64,000 nt of DNA from Billgrantia lactosivorans (GTDB taxonomy: Bacteria; Pseudomonadota; Gammaproteobacteria; Pseudomonadales; Halomonadaceae): contig NZ_QHGY01000001.1 in NCBI RefSeq assembly GCF_003254665.1, forward strand, positions 868,001 to 932,000, written 5' to 3'. A program made the translations under genes and the position numbers. Positions 34,370-44,142 of the stretch are shown here, piece by piece. Position 1 is the stretch's first letter. Each line of letters begins with the position of its first letter. Under the pieces are notes generated by a model that was not told the DNA's origin, ran no database searches, and was given only the letters and a program-made list of their open reading frames with translations.

Positions 34370-34795
34370 TCAGCGCGCGAGATCCCCCCGCGACGCGACT
34401 TCAAGCCATAGCACAAGACGGCGGCGAATCTCCTGCAGGGCCTGCTCATAGGCATCGGGGCGGCCGATCAACCGGGGATCGCGAATATCCCAGAATAGCC
34501 GCTCCTCGCAGCCGCCAGGCCATTCACGACAGGCCTGCTGCGCCTTGTCGCAGAGAATCATCACGGTATCGAAGTGCTCGCCCTCGAATGCCTCCAGGGG
34601 CTTGCTGGCCAATCCCTGGGTGGAGATGCCCTGCTTCTCCAAGGCAGCCAGTGCCAGTTCGTGCGGGCGGTCGGGCTCGGTGCCGGCACTGAAGGCCTCG
34701 AAGCGATTTCCCGCCATGTGGCGCAGCAGCGCCTCTCCCATCAACGAGCGCGCCGAGTTGGCATTGCACAGGAACAGCACACGTTTGCGTGTCAT
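34370..34795 (-). CDS. arsC: Arsenate reductase ArsC (LMW-phosphatase fold)
   Basis: Reduces arsenate to arsenite for export by Acr3. With the start at 34795, Cys10 (in CNANSARS), Cys82 and Cys89 (CDKAQQAC) fall exactly where the thioredoxin-coupled enzyme of Staphylococcus has its three redox cysteines; 141 aa. GAGG stands 8 bases before this ATG. An ATG at 34813, overlapping the pstB stop, is the alternative. It directly follows pstB on the same strand, with 10 bp or less between them, so it is probably made together with the phosphate importer. Confidence 0.93.
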   Translation of the reverse strand: MTRKRVLFLCNANSARSLMGEALLRHMAGNRFEAFSAGTEPDRPHELALAALEKQGISTQGLASKPLEAFEGEHFDTVMILCDKAQQACREWPGGCEERLFWDIRDPRLIGRPDAYEQALQEIRRRLVLWLEVASRGDLAR

Positions 34796-34805
34796 GAACG
34801 GTGCC

Positions 34806-35651
<846 letters not shown>

Positions 35652-35676
35652 CGTAGTGTGTCCTGTGGCGATGGGC

Positions 35677-36843
35677 TTACCAGCGGCGCTCGAATTTCTT
35701 GCGCAGGATGACCGCACTGGCGTTGAGGAAGATGAGGATCGCCAGCAGCACCAGGATACCCCCCGCGGTCTTCTCGACGAAGGCGCGCTCCGGCTCTCCC
35801 GCCCAGGTGAAGATCTGCGCCGGCAGCACGGTGGCCGCCTGGGTGAACGACGCCGACACGTCGGGAATGAAGGCCACCATGCCGACGATGATCAGTGGCG
35901 CCGTCTCGCCCATGGCCTGGGCCAGGCCGATGATCGAGCCGGTCATGATGCCCGGCATGGCCAGTGGCAGCACGTGGTCGCGCACCACCTGCCAGCGCGA
36001 GCAGCCGACGCCGAAGGCGGCATGGCGGATCGAGTCGGGCACGCTGCGCAGCGCCGTGCGCGTGGCGATGATGATTACCGGCAGTGTCATCAGCGCCAGG
36101 GTCATGCCGCCCACCAGCGGCGAGGAGCGCGGCACGCCGAAGAAGTTGATGAAGATCGCCAGGCCCAGCAGGCCGAACAGGATCGAGGGGATCGCCGCCA
36201 GGTTGTTGATGTTGATCTCGATCAGCTGGGTCAGGCGGTTGTCGGGAGCGAACTCCTCGAGGTAGACCGCCGTCATCACGCCGATCGGGAAGGAGATCGC
36301 CAGCGTCACCAGCATGGTCATCACGGTACCCACGGCCGCGGCCAGGATGCCCGAGCTCTCGGCCATCTTGGAGTCGCCGCGGCTGAAGAAGGTGGTGTTG
36401 AAGCGCAGTGCCACGCGCCCCTCCTCGGCCAGCTCGTCGACCACCGCCCGCTCGTTGTCGCGCAGCTTGCTGGCATGCCCCTTGAGGTACTGGTCGACCT
36501 GGCTGTTGGCCAGCACCCAGCGCGTCTCGCTCGTGCCCAGCAGGTCGGGGTCGTTGCGGATCATGCGCGGAATGACCCGCTCGAAGGTGCGGCTTACCAG
36601 CCGGGCGACCTCGGGGTCCATGGCGGCTCGCCCCATGCGGCTCGCCTCCTCGCTGTACTCCAGCTCGACCTGCATGTAGGCCTGCTGGAAGGCCGGCAGC
36701 CCCTTGCTCAGCATGTCGGCGAAGAACAGCACCAGGAACAGGCCGGCCAGCCCCAGCGCCCCCATCGAGGTCCACTTGAGCCGCGCCGAGCGGCGGTGGC
36801 GCTTTCTCAACTGCGCGCTGATGGCGTCGAAGGATTGACTCAT
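35677..36843 (-). CDS. pstA: Phosphate ABC transporter permease PstA
   Basis: A 388-aa permease, longer than E. coli PstA (about 300 aa) through a periplasmic insertion after the first helix (about residues 55-150, rich in acidic residues). The permease core has the EAA-type loop [26 protein letters not shown] (core [11 protein letters not shown]) and ends FERRW. It pairs with PstC 18 bp upstream. The long insertion also occurs in marine and Pseudomonas relatives. Confidence 0.93.
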   Translation of the reverse strand: MSQSFDAISAQLRKRHRRSARLKWTSMGALGLAGLFLVLFFADMLSKGLPAFQQAYMQVELEYSEEASRMGRAAMDPEVARLVSRTFERVIPRMIRNDPDLLGTSETRWVLANSQVDQYLKGHASKLRDNERAVVDELAEEGRVALRFNTTFFSRGDSKMAESSGILAAAVGTVMTMLVTLAISFPIGVMTAVYLEEFAPDNRLTQLIEININNLAAIPSILFGLLGLAIFINFFGVPRSSPLVGGMTLALMTLPVIIIATRTALRSVPDSIRHAAFGVGCSRWQVVRDHVLPLAMPGIMTGSIIGLAQAMGETAPLIIVGMVAFIPDVSASFTQAATVLPAQIFTWAGEPERAFVEKTAGGILVLLAILIFLNASAVILRKKFERRW

Positions 36844-36861
36844 CGGGTCGTTACCTCGGCA

Positions 36862-38118
36862 TTACAGATTGTTGACGCGATACTTGGCGCGGAAACGGCG
36901 GATCATCAGCACCGACACCAGGTTCAGGCTCAGGGTGACGGCGAACAGCACCAGCCCCAGGGCGAAGGCCGAGAGCGTCTCGGCGCTCTCGAACTCCAGG
37001 TCGCCGGTCAGGGCGGCGACGATGCGTACCGTCACGGTGGTCATGTCCTCGAGCGGGTTGGCCGTCAGGTTGGGGCGCATGCCGGCGGCCATCACCACGA
37101 TCATGGTCTCGCCCAGGGCACGCGACACGGCCAGCAACGAGGCCGAGATGATGCCGGGCAGGGCCGCCGGGATGACCACGTCGCGGATGGTCTCGGCCTG
37201 GGTCATGCCCAGCGCCAGCGAGCCCTGGCGCATGCTGTCGGGCACCGAGTTGATCACGTCGTCGGAGAGCGACGAGATGAAGGGAATGATCATGATGCCC
37301 ATCACCACGCCCGGGGCCACGGCGTTGTTGAACGAGGCATCCAGGCCGAAGAAACCGGCGACATTGACGACGATGGGCGCCACGGTGATGGCGGCGAAGA
37401 AGCCGTAGACCACGGTGGGAATGCCGGCGAGCACCTCCAGGGTCGGCTTGGCCAGGGTACGCACGCGCTGGGGCGCGAACTCCGACATGTAGATGGCCGC
37501 CAGCAGGCCAATGGGGATCGCCACCAGCATGGCGATGGCAGTGATCATGAAGGTGCCGGCGAACAGCGGTACCGAGCCGAACTGGGCGGCGCTGCCGCCC
37601 TCGCCGGCGCGGCCGGCGGCGGCCAGGAAGCTCGCGCCCGGGTTCCATACGGTGCCGGTGACGAACTCCCAGAAGCTGTGCATCTGGAAGAAGCGCAGCG
37701 CCTCGAAGACGATCGAGAACAGGATGCCGAAGGTGGTGAAGATCGAGATCAGCGCGGCGCCCACCAGCAGCCAGCGGATCACCCGCTCGATCGCCTGACG
37801 GGCATGGAACTCGGGCCTGACGCAGGCGAGGCCGACGATGGCACCCACGGCGGCGACCGCCAGGCTGGCGGCGAGCAGCAGGAAGACGGGAATGTCGGCG
37901 CCCAGCAGCAGCATGACGAAGGCGCCGGCGGCACCGACCAGCAGCGCCGGCCCGGCACTTGAGATCACGGTGAACCAGGCGTACTGGTCGGGCTGGGCAT
38001 ACATGGCCTGTCCCGAGGCCCGGACCCGAGCCGCCTTGGCCCGCCCCAGCACGAAGGCGAGCAGCCCCAGCAGCAGCAGGCCGCCGATGAAGAGTGTCAG
38101 AAGGTGGTTGGTCTGCAT
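36862..38118 (-). CDS. pstC: Phosphate ABC transporter permease PstC
   Basis: A 418-aa permease with an N-terminal extension of about three helices (LLTLFIGGLLLLGLLAFVLG and following) before the conserved core (FGSVPLFAGTFMITAIAMLVA, then ALGMTQAETIRDVVIPAALPG, core LGMTQAETI). Partner of PstA. It is 110 bp after pstS, a gap in which a processing or attenuation signal would be possible, but I see no clear terminator. Confidence 0.93.
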   Translation of the reverse strand: MQTNHLLTLFIGGLLLLGLLAFVLGRAKAARVRASGQAMYAQPDQYAWFTVISSAGPALLVGAAGAFVMLLLGADIPVFLLLAASLAVAAVGAIVGLACVRPEFHARQAIERVIRWLLVGAALISIFTTFGILFSIVFEALRFFQMHSFWEFVTGTVWNPGASFLAAAGRAGEGGSAAQFGSVPLFAGTFMITAIAMLVAIPIGLLAAIYMSEFAPQRVRTLAKPTLEVLAGIPTVVYGFFAAITVAPIVVNVAGFFGLDASFNNAVAPGVVMGIMIIPFISSLSDDVINSVPDSMRQGSLALGMTQAETIRDVVIPAALPGIISASLLAVSRALGETMIVVMAAGMRPNLTANPLEDMTTVTVRIVAALTGDLEFESAETLSAFALGLVLFAVTLSLNLVSVLMIRRFRAKYRVNNL

Positions 38119-38228
38119 GTCTCTCTCTCGGGTGACTGACGACGGCAGTTCGACTCGACTGCCGGAACGTGCGACGGCCGACAGCCAGAGGCTGTCGGCC
38201 GATCAGGCCTCCCTGCCCGCTTCCGTCC

Positions 38229-39257
38229 TCAATCCAGGTCGGAAACCTGCAGGCGGGTACGCTCCTCGACCTTCTGCCGGGTCGCCTCACGCTCCTCCTC
38301 GGGCAGCGGGATCAGGCCGATGTCGGCCAGGTAGCCAAGCTCGCCGATCATCTCCTCGGAGACGAACATCTCGACGTAGTCATACAGCGGCGGCACCTCC
38401 TCGGCATGCTGGTTCTTGACGTAGAAGAACAGCGAGCGGGCGATCGGGTAGTCGCCGGCGCTGATGGCCTCGGGCTCCGCCTCGACGCCCTCGATGCTGG
38501 CGGCGACCAGGGCGTCCGGATTCTCGACCAGGAAGGAGTAGCCGAAGATGCCGAAGGCCTTGGTGTCCTCGGAGAGGCGCTGGACGATCAGGTTGTCGTT
38601 CTCGCCGGCGTCGATGTAGACCCCGTCGGAGCGAATCTCGGTATAGGCCTCGTCGCCATACTCCTCGAACTCCTCGGAAGCCGCTTCCATGACCAGCTCC
38701 TCGAAGGCGTCACGGGTCCCGGAAGTGCTGGGCGGACCGTAGATGGAGATCTCGCGATCCGGCAGCGAGGCGTCGATGTCGCTCCACTTCTCGTAGGGGT
38801 TGTCGACCAGCTCGCCATCGACCGGCACCTTGGCCGCCACGGCGAGGAACAGCTGCTCGAGAGTCAGGTCGAGCGCCTCGTTGGCGCTGGACTGGGCGAA
38901 GACGATGCCGTCGGAGCCGATCTTCACCTCGGTGACGTCGGTCACGCCGTTCTCTTCACAGCGCTCCACCTCAGAGGCCTTGATGCGTCGCGAGGCGTTG
39001 GAAATGTCCGGAGTGCCCTCGCCCACACCGTTGCAGAACAGCCGGATGCCGCCACCGGAACCGGTCGACTCGATCACCGGGGTCGGGTAGTCGGTGACGG
39101 CACCGAACTCCTCCGTCACGTAGCTGGCAAACGGGTAGACGGTGCTGGAGCCGACGATGCGGATCTGATCGCGAGCCTGTGCGACGCCCACCACGCCCAT
39201 GACGGCGGCGGCGACGATGGTGGTCTTGAAGACACGGCCCTTGAGGGTGCGGTTCAT
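38229..39257 (-). CDS. pstS: Phosphate-binding periplasmic protein PstS
   Basis: A 342-aa periplasmic protein: signal peptide TTIVAAAVMGVVGVAQA, then phosphate-site segments IVGSSTVYPFA, ESTGSGGGIRLFC and GPPSTSGTRDAFEEL. The mature protein is strongly acidic (EEFEEYGDEAY, EEEREATRQKVEE), as expected for a halophile's periplasm. The ATG at 39257 has AGGAG 8 bases upstream. First gene of pstSCAB-arsC and preceded by a Pho box. Confidence 0.95.
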   Translation of the reverse strand: MNRTLKGRVFKTTIVAAAVMGVVGVAQARDQIRIVGSSTVYPFASYVTEEFGAVTDYPTPVIESTGSGGGIRLFCNGVGEGTPDISNASRRIKASEVERCEENGVTDVTEVKIGSDGIVFAQSSANEALDLTLEQLFLAVAAKVPVDGELVDNPYEKWSDIDASLPDREISIYGPPSTSGTRDAFEELVMEAASEEFEEYGDEAYTEIRSDGVYIDAGENDNLIVQRLSEDTKAFGIFGYSFLVENPDALVAASIEGVEAEPEAISAGDYPIARSLFFYVKNQHAEEVPPLYDYVEMFVSEEMIGELGYLADIGLIPLPEEEREATRQKVEERTRLQVSDLD

Positions 39258-39321
39258 GCGAGTCACTCCTGTCGATGAGAAAGGTATCTGGCCTTTGCTT
39301 GGCATAAGATGCCGCAGCTCC

Positions 39322-39339
39322 ATGACAGCTTCGTGACAA
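39322..39339 (-). promoter_or_regulatory. Pho box upstream of pstS
   Basis: Minus strand TTGTCAC-GAAG-CTGTCAT: two 7-bp PhoB half-sites with the standard 4-bp spacer. A weak -10 (TCTTAT) follows 12 bp later. It implies induction of pst, and probably of arsC, by phosphate starvation through PhoB. Confidence 0.8.
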
Positions 39340-39362
39340 TGTGACCGAACTTTGTCGCGCCC

Positions 39363-40097
39363 TCAGATCAGCAGCCCCAGCGCCGCCATCGTGCACAGCG
39401 CCAGCGAGGCGCCTTGCAGCTGACGACGATCGAGGCGATGGGCGATACGGTCGGCCAGGGCGTTGCCCAGCAGTATCGCCGGGAGGAAGGTGAGCGCGAG
39501 CCCCAGGTGCCATGGACGCACCTGACCGGCCAGCGCCAGGGTGGCGAGGGTGAGGCTGGCGGTGATGACGAAGAACGCCGCCAGGTTGCCGCGCAGGCGG
39601 TCCGGCGGCAGGCCGTGCATCAACAGCACCATGGGCGGCCCACCGATGGCGGCCACGGTGCCGAAGATGCCCGACAGCACCCCGGCGCCGAACAGGCTCA
39701 CCCGGTTGACCGGCAGGCGCAGGCGGAACAGCGTCACCGCCACCGCGAACAGCACGCTCGCGGCGATCAGTTGCTCGAGCACCGCCATGGGAGCGGCGAG
39801 CAGCAGCCACAGCCCCAGGCCGTTGCCGGGCAGGCGCCCCAGCAGCGCCATGCCGATCTCGCCGAGGCGCACCTCGTGGCGGTAGTGGCGAACCATCATC
39901 AGCGACACGGTGAAGCCGAACAGCACCAGGATCACCGGCACCAGCCGGGGTTCGAGCATCAGCAGCAGCGGCGCCCCGATCACCGCCAGGCCGAAGCCCG
40001 TGACACGCTGCACGAAGGCGCCCAGGGCAAGCACCAGCGCACAGCCGAACCAGGTGGCCGAGGTCATGTCGAGCCACGACAGCCAGAGGTCAGGCAT
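39363..40097 (-). CDS. TauE/SafE-family membrane transporter
   Basis: A 244-aa protein with about eight helices and the family's two related halves (GFGLAVIGAPLLLMLEPRLVP near the start, IFGTVAAIGGPPMVLLM in the middle). TauE/SafE members export sulfite or organosulfonates, but the substrate here is unknown. The start at 40097 overlaps the end of the MFS gene by 8 bp (ATGCCTGA). It ends 24 bp before the Pho box. Confidence 0.82.
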   Translation of the reverse strand: MPDLWLSWLDMTSATWFGCALVLALGAFVQRVTGFGLAVIGAPLLLMLEPRLVPVILVLFGFTVSLMMVRHYRHEVRLGEIGMALLGRLPGNGLGLWLLLAAPMAVLEQLIAASVLFAVAVTLFRLRLPVNRVSLFGAGVLSGIFGTVAAIGGPPMVLLMHGLPPDRLRGNLAAFFVITASLTLATLALAGQVRPWHLGLALTFLPAILLGNALADRIAHRLDRRQLQGASLALCTMAALGLLI

Positions 40098-41274
40098 GAC
40101 CGCCCCGGGCCGACAGCAGGCGCAGCCCCAGGTTGCCTGCCAGCGACGCCGCCAGCATGGTGGCGACCATGGGCCAGGCGCTGTCGATCTGGAAGGCACC
40201 CACCAGCACCCCTGACAGCGCCCCGCAGGAGAACTGGATGCTGCCCTGCAGGGCCGCCGCCGTGGCGCTCATGTGGTGGAAGTGATCGAGCAGCGAGGAG
40301 ATCGCGTTGGGCGCCACCAGGCCGATGGTGCCGGCGAACAGCATGATCAGCGGCACCATGCTCCACAGCGACTCCAGCCCCGTGGCCACCAGCAGGGCGA
40401 GCCCGCTCGCCGCCGCCAACTGGATGGCCAGGCCCAGGCGCAGGTTCTGCTGCGGCGTGCGGCGGCGCAGCAGGCGGATGTTGAGACGATTGGAGGCCGC
40501 CATGGCGATTACGTTGACACCGAACACCAGCGGATAGAGCCCGGGGCTCAGCCCGTAGTGCTCCAGGTAGAGGAACGGCGAGGCGGTGATGAAGGCGAAC
40601 AGCCCGGCGAAGGACATCGAGGCCGCACACACGTAGCCCATGGCCTCGCGGTGGCGCAGCACGCTGAGGTAGTTGCCCAGCATCTGGCGCGGCGAGGCGG
40701 CGGGTGCCCCGGGGGGCCGAGTCTCGGGCAGCCGGGTGCCCATCAGCCACATCAGGAAGGCGGCATAGCCGGCCAGGAAGACGAAGATCAGCCACCAGTC
40801 GCCGAGGTAGAGCAGGCCGCTGCCCACCACCGGCGCCACCAGGGGCGCCAGCAGCATGATGATCGCCATGGTCGACATCACCTTGGCCGCCTCCCGACCG
40901 CTGAAGCAGTCGCGCACGATGGCCGCCGAGTTGACCACCGTGGCCCCGCCGCCCAGCGCCTGCACGAAGCGCCAGGCGAGCAGCTCCGCCAGCGAGTCGA
41001 CGGTGGTGATCACCAGGCTGGCCAGGAGGAAGGCCACCAGGCCGCCCAGCAGCACCGGCTTGCGCCCCACCCGATCTGAGAGCGGGCCGAACAGCAGCTG
41101 GCCCAGGGCGAAGCCGGCCAGAAAGGCGCTCAAGGAGAGTTCGGTATGGTGGATACTGGCGCCGATGCTGGCGGCCAGTGCCGCCATGGCGGGGAGATAG
41201 GCGTCGATGGCGAAAGGCGCCAGCGCCGTATTGGTTGCCACCAGCAGCGCCACGCGGCGGGGAGTGAGTGCCAA
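40090..41274 (-). CDS. Bcr/CflA-family drug-resistance MFS transporter
   Basis: A 394-aa, 12-helix major facilitator: motif A LFGPLSDRVGRKPVLLGG, LPAMAALAASIG in helix 1 and motif C-like GGGATVVNSAAIVRDCFSG. The Bcr/CflA group exports bicyclomycin, sulfonamides or cysteine-like compounds. TTG start at 41274 with GGAG 5 bases upstream. Coupled to the TauE-like gene downstream. Confidence 0.88.
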   Translation of the reverse strand: MALTPRRVALLVATNTALAPFAIDAYLPAMAALAASIGASIHHTELSLSAFLAGFALGQLLFGPLSDRVGRKPVLLGGLVAFLLASLVITTVDSLAELLAWRFVQALGGGATVVNSAAIVRDCFSGREAAKVMSTMAIIMLLAPLVAPVVGSGLLYLGDWWLIFVFLAGYAAFLMWLMGTRLPETRPPGAPAASPRQMLGNYLSVLRHREAMGYVCAASMSFAGLFAFITASPFLYLEHYGLSPGLYPLVFGVNVIAMAASNRLNIRLLRRRTPQQNLRLGLAIQLAAASGLALLVATGLESLWSMVPLIMLFAGTIGLVAPNAISSLLDHFHHMSATAAALQGSIQFSCGALSGVLVGAFQIDSAWPMVATMLAASLAGNLGLRLLSARGGHA

Positions 41275-41318
41275 GGGAACTCCGTTGCGAGCTCGGTGAA
41301 GAAATAGCTAGGAGGCTA

Positions 41319-41324
41319 ATCATA
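41319..41324 (-). promoter_or_regulatory. Predicted -10 of the MFS gene
   Basis: Minus strand TATGAT (41324-41319), about 45 bp before the TTG start, with no strong -35. tal diverges from the same 145-bp region. Confidence 0.35.
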
Positions 41325-41379
41325 GCGCAACTCACGACGGCCTGCGTCGCCCAGGCGTCTGTTCGCCTTCCCGCCCAGT

Positions 41380-41388
41380 TGCTAAAGT
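41380..41388 (+). promoter_or_regulatory. Predicted extended -10 of tal
   Basis: TGC-TAAAGT (41380-41388), about 30 bp before the tal start codon. Confidence 0.4.
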
Positions 41389-41419
41389 GGCCCGATACCG
41401 ACACTCAGGAGAGACCGCA

Positions 41420-42355
41420 ATGGCAGAGGACCTGCTTAGTCAACTCAAGACGATGAGCACCGTGGTGGCCGACACCGGAGATATCGAGGCCATCCGTCGC
41501 TTTCAGCCCACCGATGCCACCACCAACCCATCGTTGATCCTGCAGGCCGCCCAGCACGAGGGCCGTCGCGAGCGGCTGCGGGAGATCGCCCGGCAGGCCA
41601 CCGACATCGACGACGCCCTGGATGCCGTCGCCGTGGAGATCGGCAGCGAGATCAGCAGCCTGGTGCCCGGTTATGTCTCGACCGAGGTCAGCGCCCGGCT
41701 CTCCTTCGATACCGAGGCGACCCTGGCCCGTGCGCGCGCCTTGATCGAGCGCTACGACCGCCACGGCATCGGGCCCGAGCGCATCCTGATCAAGATCGCC
41801 TCGACCTGGGAGGGCATTCGCGCCGCCCGCCAGCTGGAGCGGGAGGGCATCCACTGCAACCTGACCCTGCTGTTCAGCTTCGCCCAGGCCCAGGCCTGTG
41901 CCGATGCCGGCGTGACCCTGGTCTCGCCCTTCGTCGGCCGCATCCTCGACTGGTACCGCGCGGAGTGGCCGGACGCCGACTTCAGCGGCGACAACGACCC
42001 GGGGGTCAAGTCGGTCCGACGCATCTACGAGCACTACAAGGGCCATGGCTACGGCACCATCGTGATGGGCGCCAGCTTCCGCAACGTCGGGGAGATCCTG
42101 GCGCTGGCGGGCTGCGATCGCCTGACCATCTCCCCCGCCCTGCTTGGCGAGCTGGCCGAGCGCCACGAGCGGCTCGAACGCCGCCTGAGCCCGGTCGACG
42201 CCGAGACCTCCCCGCCGGAGCCCCAGGACGAGGCGGAGTTTCGCTGGGAGATGAACGAGGACGCCATGGCCACCGAGAAGCTGGCCGAGGGCATACGCAA
42301 GTTCGCCGCCGACCAGCGCAAGCTGGAAAAGCTGCTGGGTGATCTGCGCCAATAA
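41420..42355 (+). CDS. tal: Transaldolase TalB
   Basis: Moves a dihydroxyacetone unit between sugar phosphates in the pentose-phosphate pathway. A 311-aa TalB-type enzyme: [10 protein letters not shown] near the start, Schiff-base Lys125 in [22 protein letters not shown] and MGASFRN. The tal / STAS / PP2C / mlaA order is, as I recall, the same as in Pseudomonas aeruginosa. AGGAG stands 9 bases before the ATG. Confidence 0.95.
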   Translation: MAEDLLSQLKTMSTVVADTGDIEAIRRFQPTDATTNPSLILQAAQHEGRRERLREIARQATDIDDALDAVAVEIGSEISSLVPGYVSTEVSARLSFDTEATLARARALIERYDRHGIGPERILIKIASTWEGIRAARQLEREGIHCNLTLLFSFAQAQACADAGVTLVSPFVGRILDWYRAEWPDADFSGDNDPGVKSVRRIYEHYKGHGYGTIVMGASFRNVGEILALAGCDRLTISPALLGELAERHERLERRLSPVDAETSPPEPQDEAEFRWEMNEDAMATEKLAEGIRKFAADQRKLEKLLGDLRQ

Positions 42356-42387
42356 CGGCTGAGGTCGCCGCCGGGGGGGCGGCAGGC

Positions 42388-42410
42388 GTGGCGTCGAGAC
42401 CCGACGCCAC
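42388..42410. terminator. Hairpin between convergent tal and STAS gene
   Basis: GTGGCGTCG-AGACC-CGACGCCAC, a perfect 9-bp stem without a T-run. Possible bidirectional transcript end. Confidence 0.4.
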
Positions 42411-42426
42411 GTCGATGGCCACCGGG

Positions 42427-42939
42427 CTAGGACTTGTCGCTGTGCGAGGCTTCCTGCGCCTCCAGCATCTCGACCAGCGGCTGGAACTCTTCGCGGTTGT
42501 GCTCGCTCATGCGCATCAGGATGCGGTGCGCCTCGAGGATGCGTCGCCGCATCTCCTCCATGTCGGCGGGAACCTCGGGCAGGTCGCTGAGCTCGCAGGC
42601 TTCGGTGAGCGGCGCGTCCACCATGGCGAAGTACTGGTCGAAGCCCATCACCTCGAGCATGCGACGCACGTCGGGGTTGTTCACCACGATGGTGGGCTTG
42701 TAGAGGATGCGGTCCTTGACCGCCATCGCCACCTTGGCCAGGAAGCCCAGGGCGGTGGAGTCCACGTTGGTGGCCTCGCGCAGATCGATCATCAGGGATT
42801 GCAGCCCCGGGGTACGGGCAAGCTGCTGAGCCTGGGTATCCAGCGTCGCGCAGAGCGTCAAGCGTACGTCGCCGCACAGCTTGAGCACGAAGACACCGGA
42901 GTCGAACGCCGCCTGGACGCGGCCCTCATTCGTGATCAT
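42427..42939 (-). CDS. STAS-domain anti-anti-sigma factor-like protein
   Basis: A 170-aa protein. The STAS domain (about residues 1-100) carries the phospho-acceptor Ser61 in NVDSTALGFL, as in SpoIIAA/RsbV. A helical C-terminal extension (ADMEEMRRRILEAHRILMRMSEHN and beyond) is an addition to the basic fold. The gene overlaps the end of the PP2C gene by 14 bp, so its phosphorylation state is probably set by that phosphatase. No anti-sigma kinase is in the window. An in-frame TTG at 42945 is a less likely start. Confidence 0.85.
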   Translation of the reverse strand: MITNEGRVQAAFDSGVFVLKLCGDVRLTLCATLDTQAQQLARTPGLQSLMIDLREATNVDSTALGFLAKVAMAVKDRILYKPTIVVNNPDVRRMLEVMGFDQYFAMVDAPLTEACELSDLPEVPADMEEMRRRILEAHRILMRMSEHNREEFQPLVEMLEAQEASHSDKS

Positions 42940-44131
42940 TACCAAATCCGCTCAACATCATGATCGTCAGGTCATCGGGCAGTTCCTGGCCGCCGTCATC
43001 CCCTTCGGCATCGATGTCACGGGGAGTGTCCAGCATCAGGCTGTCGCGAAGCCGCTCCAACGTCGTACAGGTCAGCACTCGTTGCTCGAGTTCCCTGAGC
43101 CGCGCGTCGAGCGTTTCGCCCGGCAGGCACTCCAGTATTCCATCCGAACACAACCATAACCGGAAGTCCGACGGTAACCTATACCTCAAACGTGGATATT
43201 CCACGTCGGGGAACAGGCCCACCGGCATGCCCTCGCCGGGCAGTTCCTGCACCTGTCCGTCCGCCACCAGGAGTGGCTTCGGCAATTGTGCGCCCAGCGA
43301 ATAGTGAAGCTCGCGGGTCTGCTGGTCAATGACGCCGACGAACAGCGTGGCATGCTTGCCGATCCCGGCGTCGAGCAGCTCCCGGTTGAGCGCCGCCAGC
43401 CAGCGCGCCGGCAGCGCCTCCGGCTGGCTGCCATCCCAGTCGCCCAGCCAGCCATTGAACAGATACTTGAGCAGGACGGTGACGAACGCGGAAGAGGCCC
43501 CATGCCCGGACACATCGGCAAAGTAGAATAGCGTGTAGCGATCGTCAAAGCGCTGGAAATCGAGAAAATCCCCCGACAGGTAGAGCGACGGAATCAACCA
43601 GTAATCGCAGGTCACGCCGGCGATGGTCTGGGGATGGGGCGGCAGCAGCTTGCGCTGTATCTGCCCCCCGGCCTGCTGGTCGAGCCGCAGCAGCGCCAGG
43701 TGCGTCTCGAGGCTCTCGTTGAGCTCCTCGAGGTGCGCATTGAGCTGAGCGAGCCGCTCGCGATCGTGCTTGCGCTCGTCCTCCAGCTGCCGCAGCTCGA
43801 TCGCCTTGCGGATCATTCGCCGCAGCAGTTGGCCATGGCGCATGGGCTCGACGACGTAATCCACCAGCCCCACGTCGACCGCCGTCAGCAGGTCGGCATC
43901 GAGGCGTGAATCACTGACCACGACGGTGGGCAAACGTTCCGTCAGGCTCGACCACGCCAGGCTGGGAATGGCCTGGGCATGGGCCACCACCAGCACCGTT
44001 TCCGGCGGCAGGTCCTCGAGGCGTTCCGCGGCATACACGGCCAGACCGTCGCGGGCGATGGTGTCGGCCAGGGCATCGCGATAGGCGCCGGGCTCGTCGA
44101 GTAAGCCGATCAACGGCTTGCGTGCATCCAT
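42926..44131 (-). CDS. Receiver-like / PP2C (SpoIIE-type) phosphatase
   Basis: A 401-aa protein: an N-terminal receiver-like domain (about 1-115), a coiled-coil linker (residues about 120-160, HDRERLAQLNAHLEELNESL), and a C-terminal PP2C phosphatase with SGDFLDF, FADVSGHGASSAF and the metal Asp in LPDDLTIMML. The receiver lacks the usual phospho-acceptor Asp (the strand reads VLVVAHAQ) and the Lys (VVEPM in place of KP), so it is a pseudo-receiver. The substrate is probably the adjacent STAS protein. The ATG at 44131 has GAGG upstream; a TTG at 44146 overlapping the mlaA stop is the alternative. Confidence 0.88.
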   Translation of the reverse strand: MDARKPLIGLLDEPGAYRDALADTIARDGLAVYAAERLEDLPPETVLVVAHAQAIPSLAWSSLTERLPTVVVSDSRLDADLLTAVDVGLVDYVVEPMRHGQLLRRMIRKAIELRQLEDERKHDRERLAQLNAHLEELNESLETHLALLRLDQQAGGQIQRKLLPPHPQTIAGVTCDYWLIPSLYLSGDFLDFQRFDDRYTLFYFADVSGHGASSAFVTVLLKYLFNGWLGDWDGSQPEALPARWLAALNRELLDAGIGKHATLFVGVIDQQTRELHYSLGAQLPKPLLVADGQVQELPGEGMPVGLFPDVEYPRLRYRLPSDFRLWLCSDGILECLPGETLDARLRELEQRVLTCTTLERLRDSLMLDTPRDIDAEGDDGGQELPDDLTIMMLSGFGNDHE

Positions 44132-44142
44132 CGGCTCAGGCC

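Noticed and set aside
42372-42380. G7 run after tal
   Set aside because: Short, non-coding and inside a GC-rich convergent gap; no functional implication.
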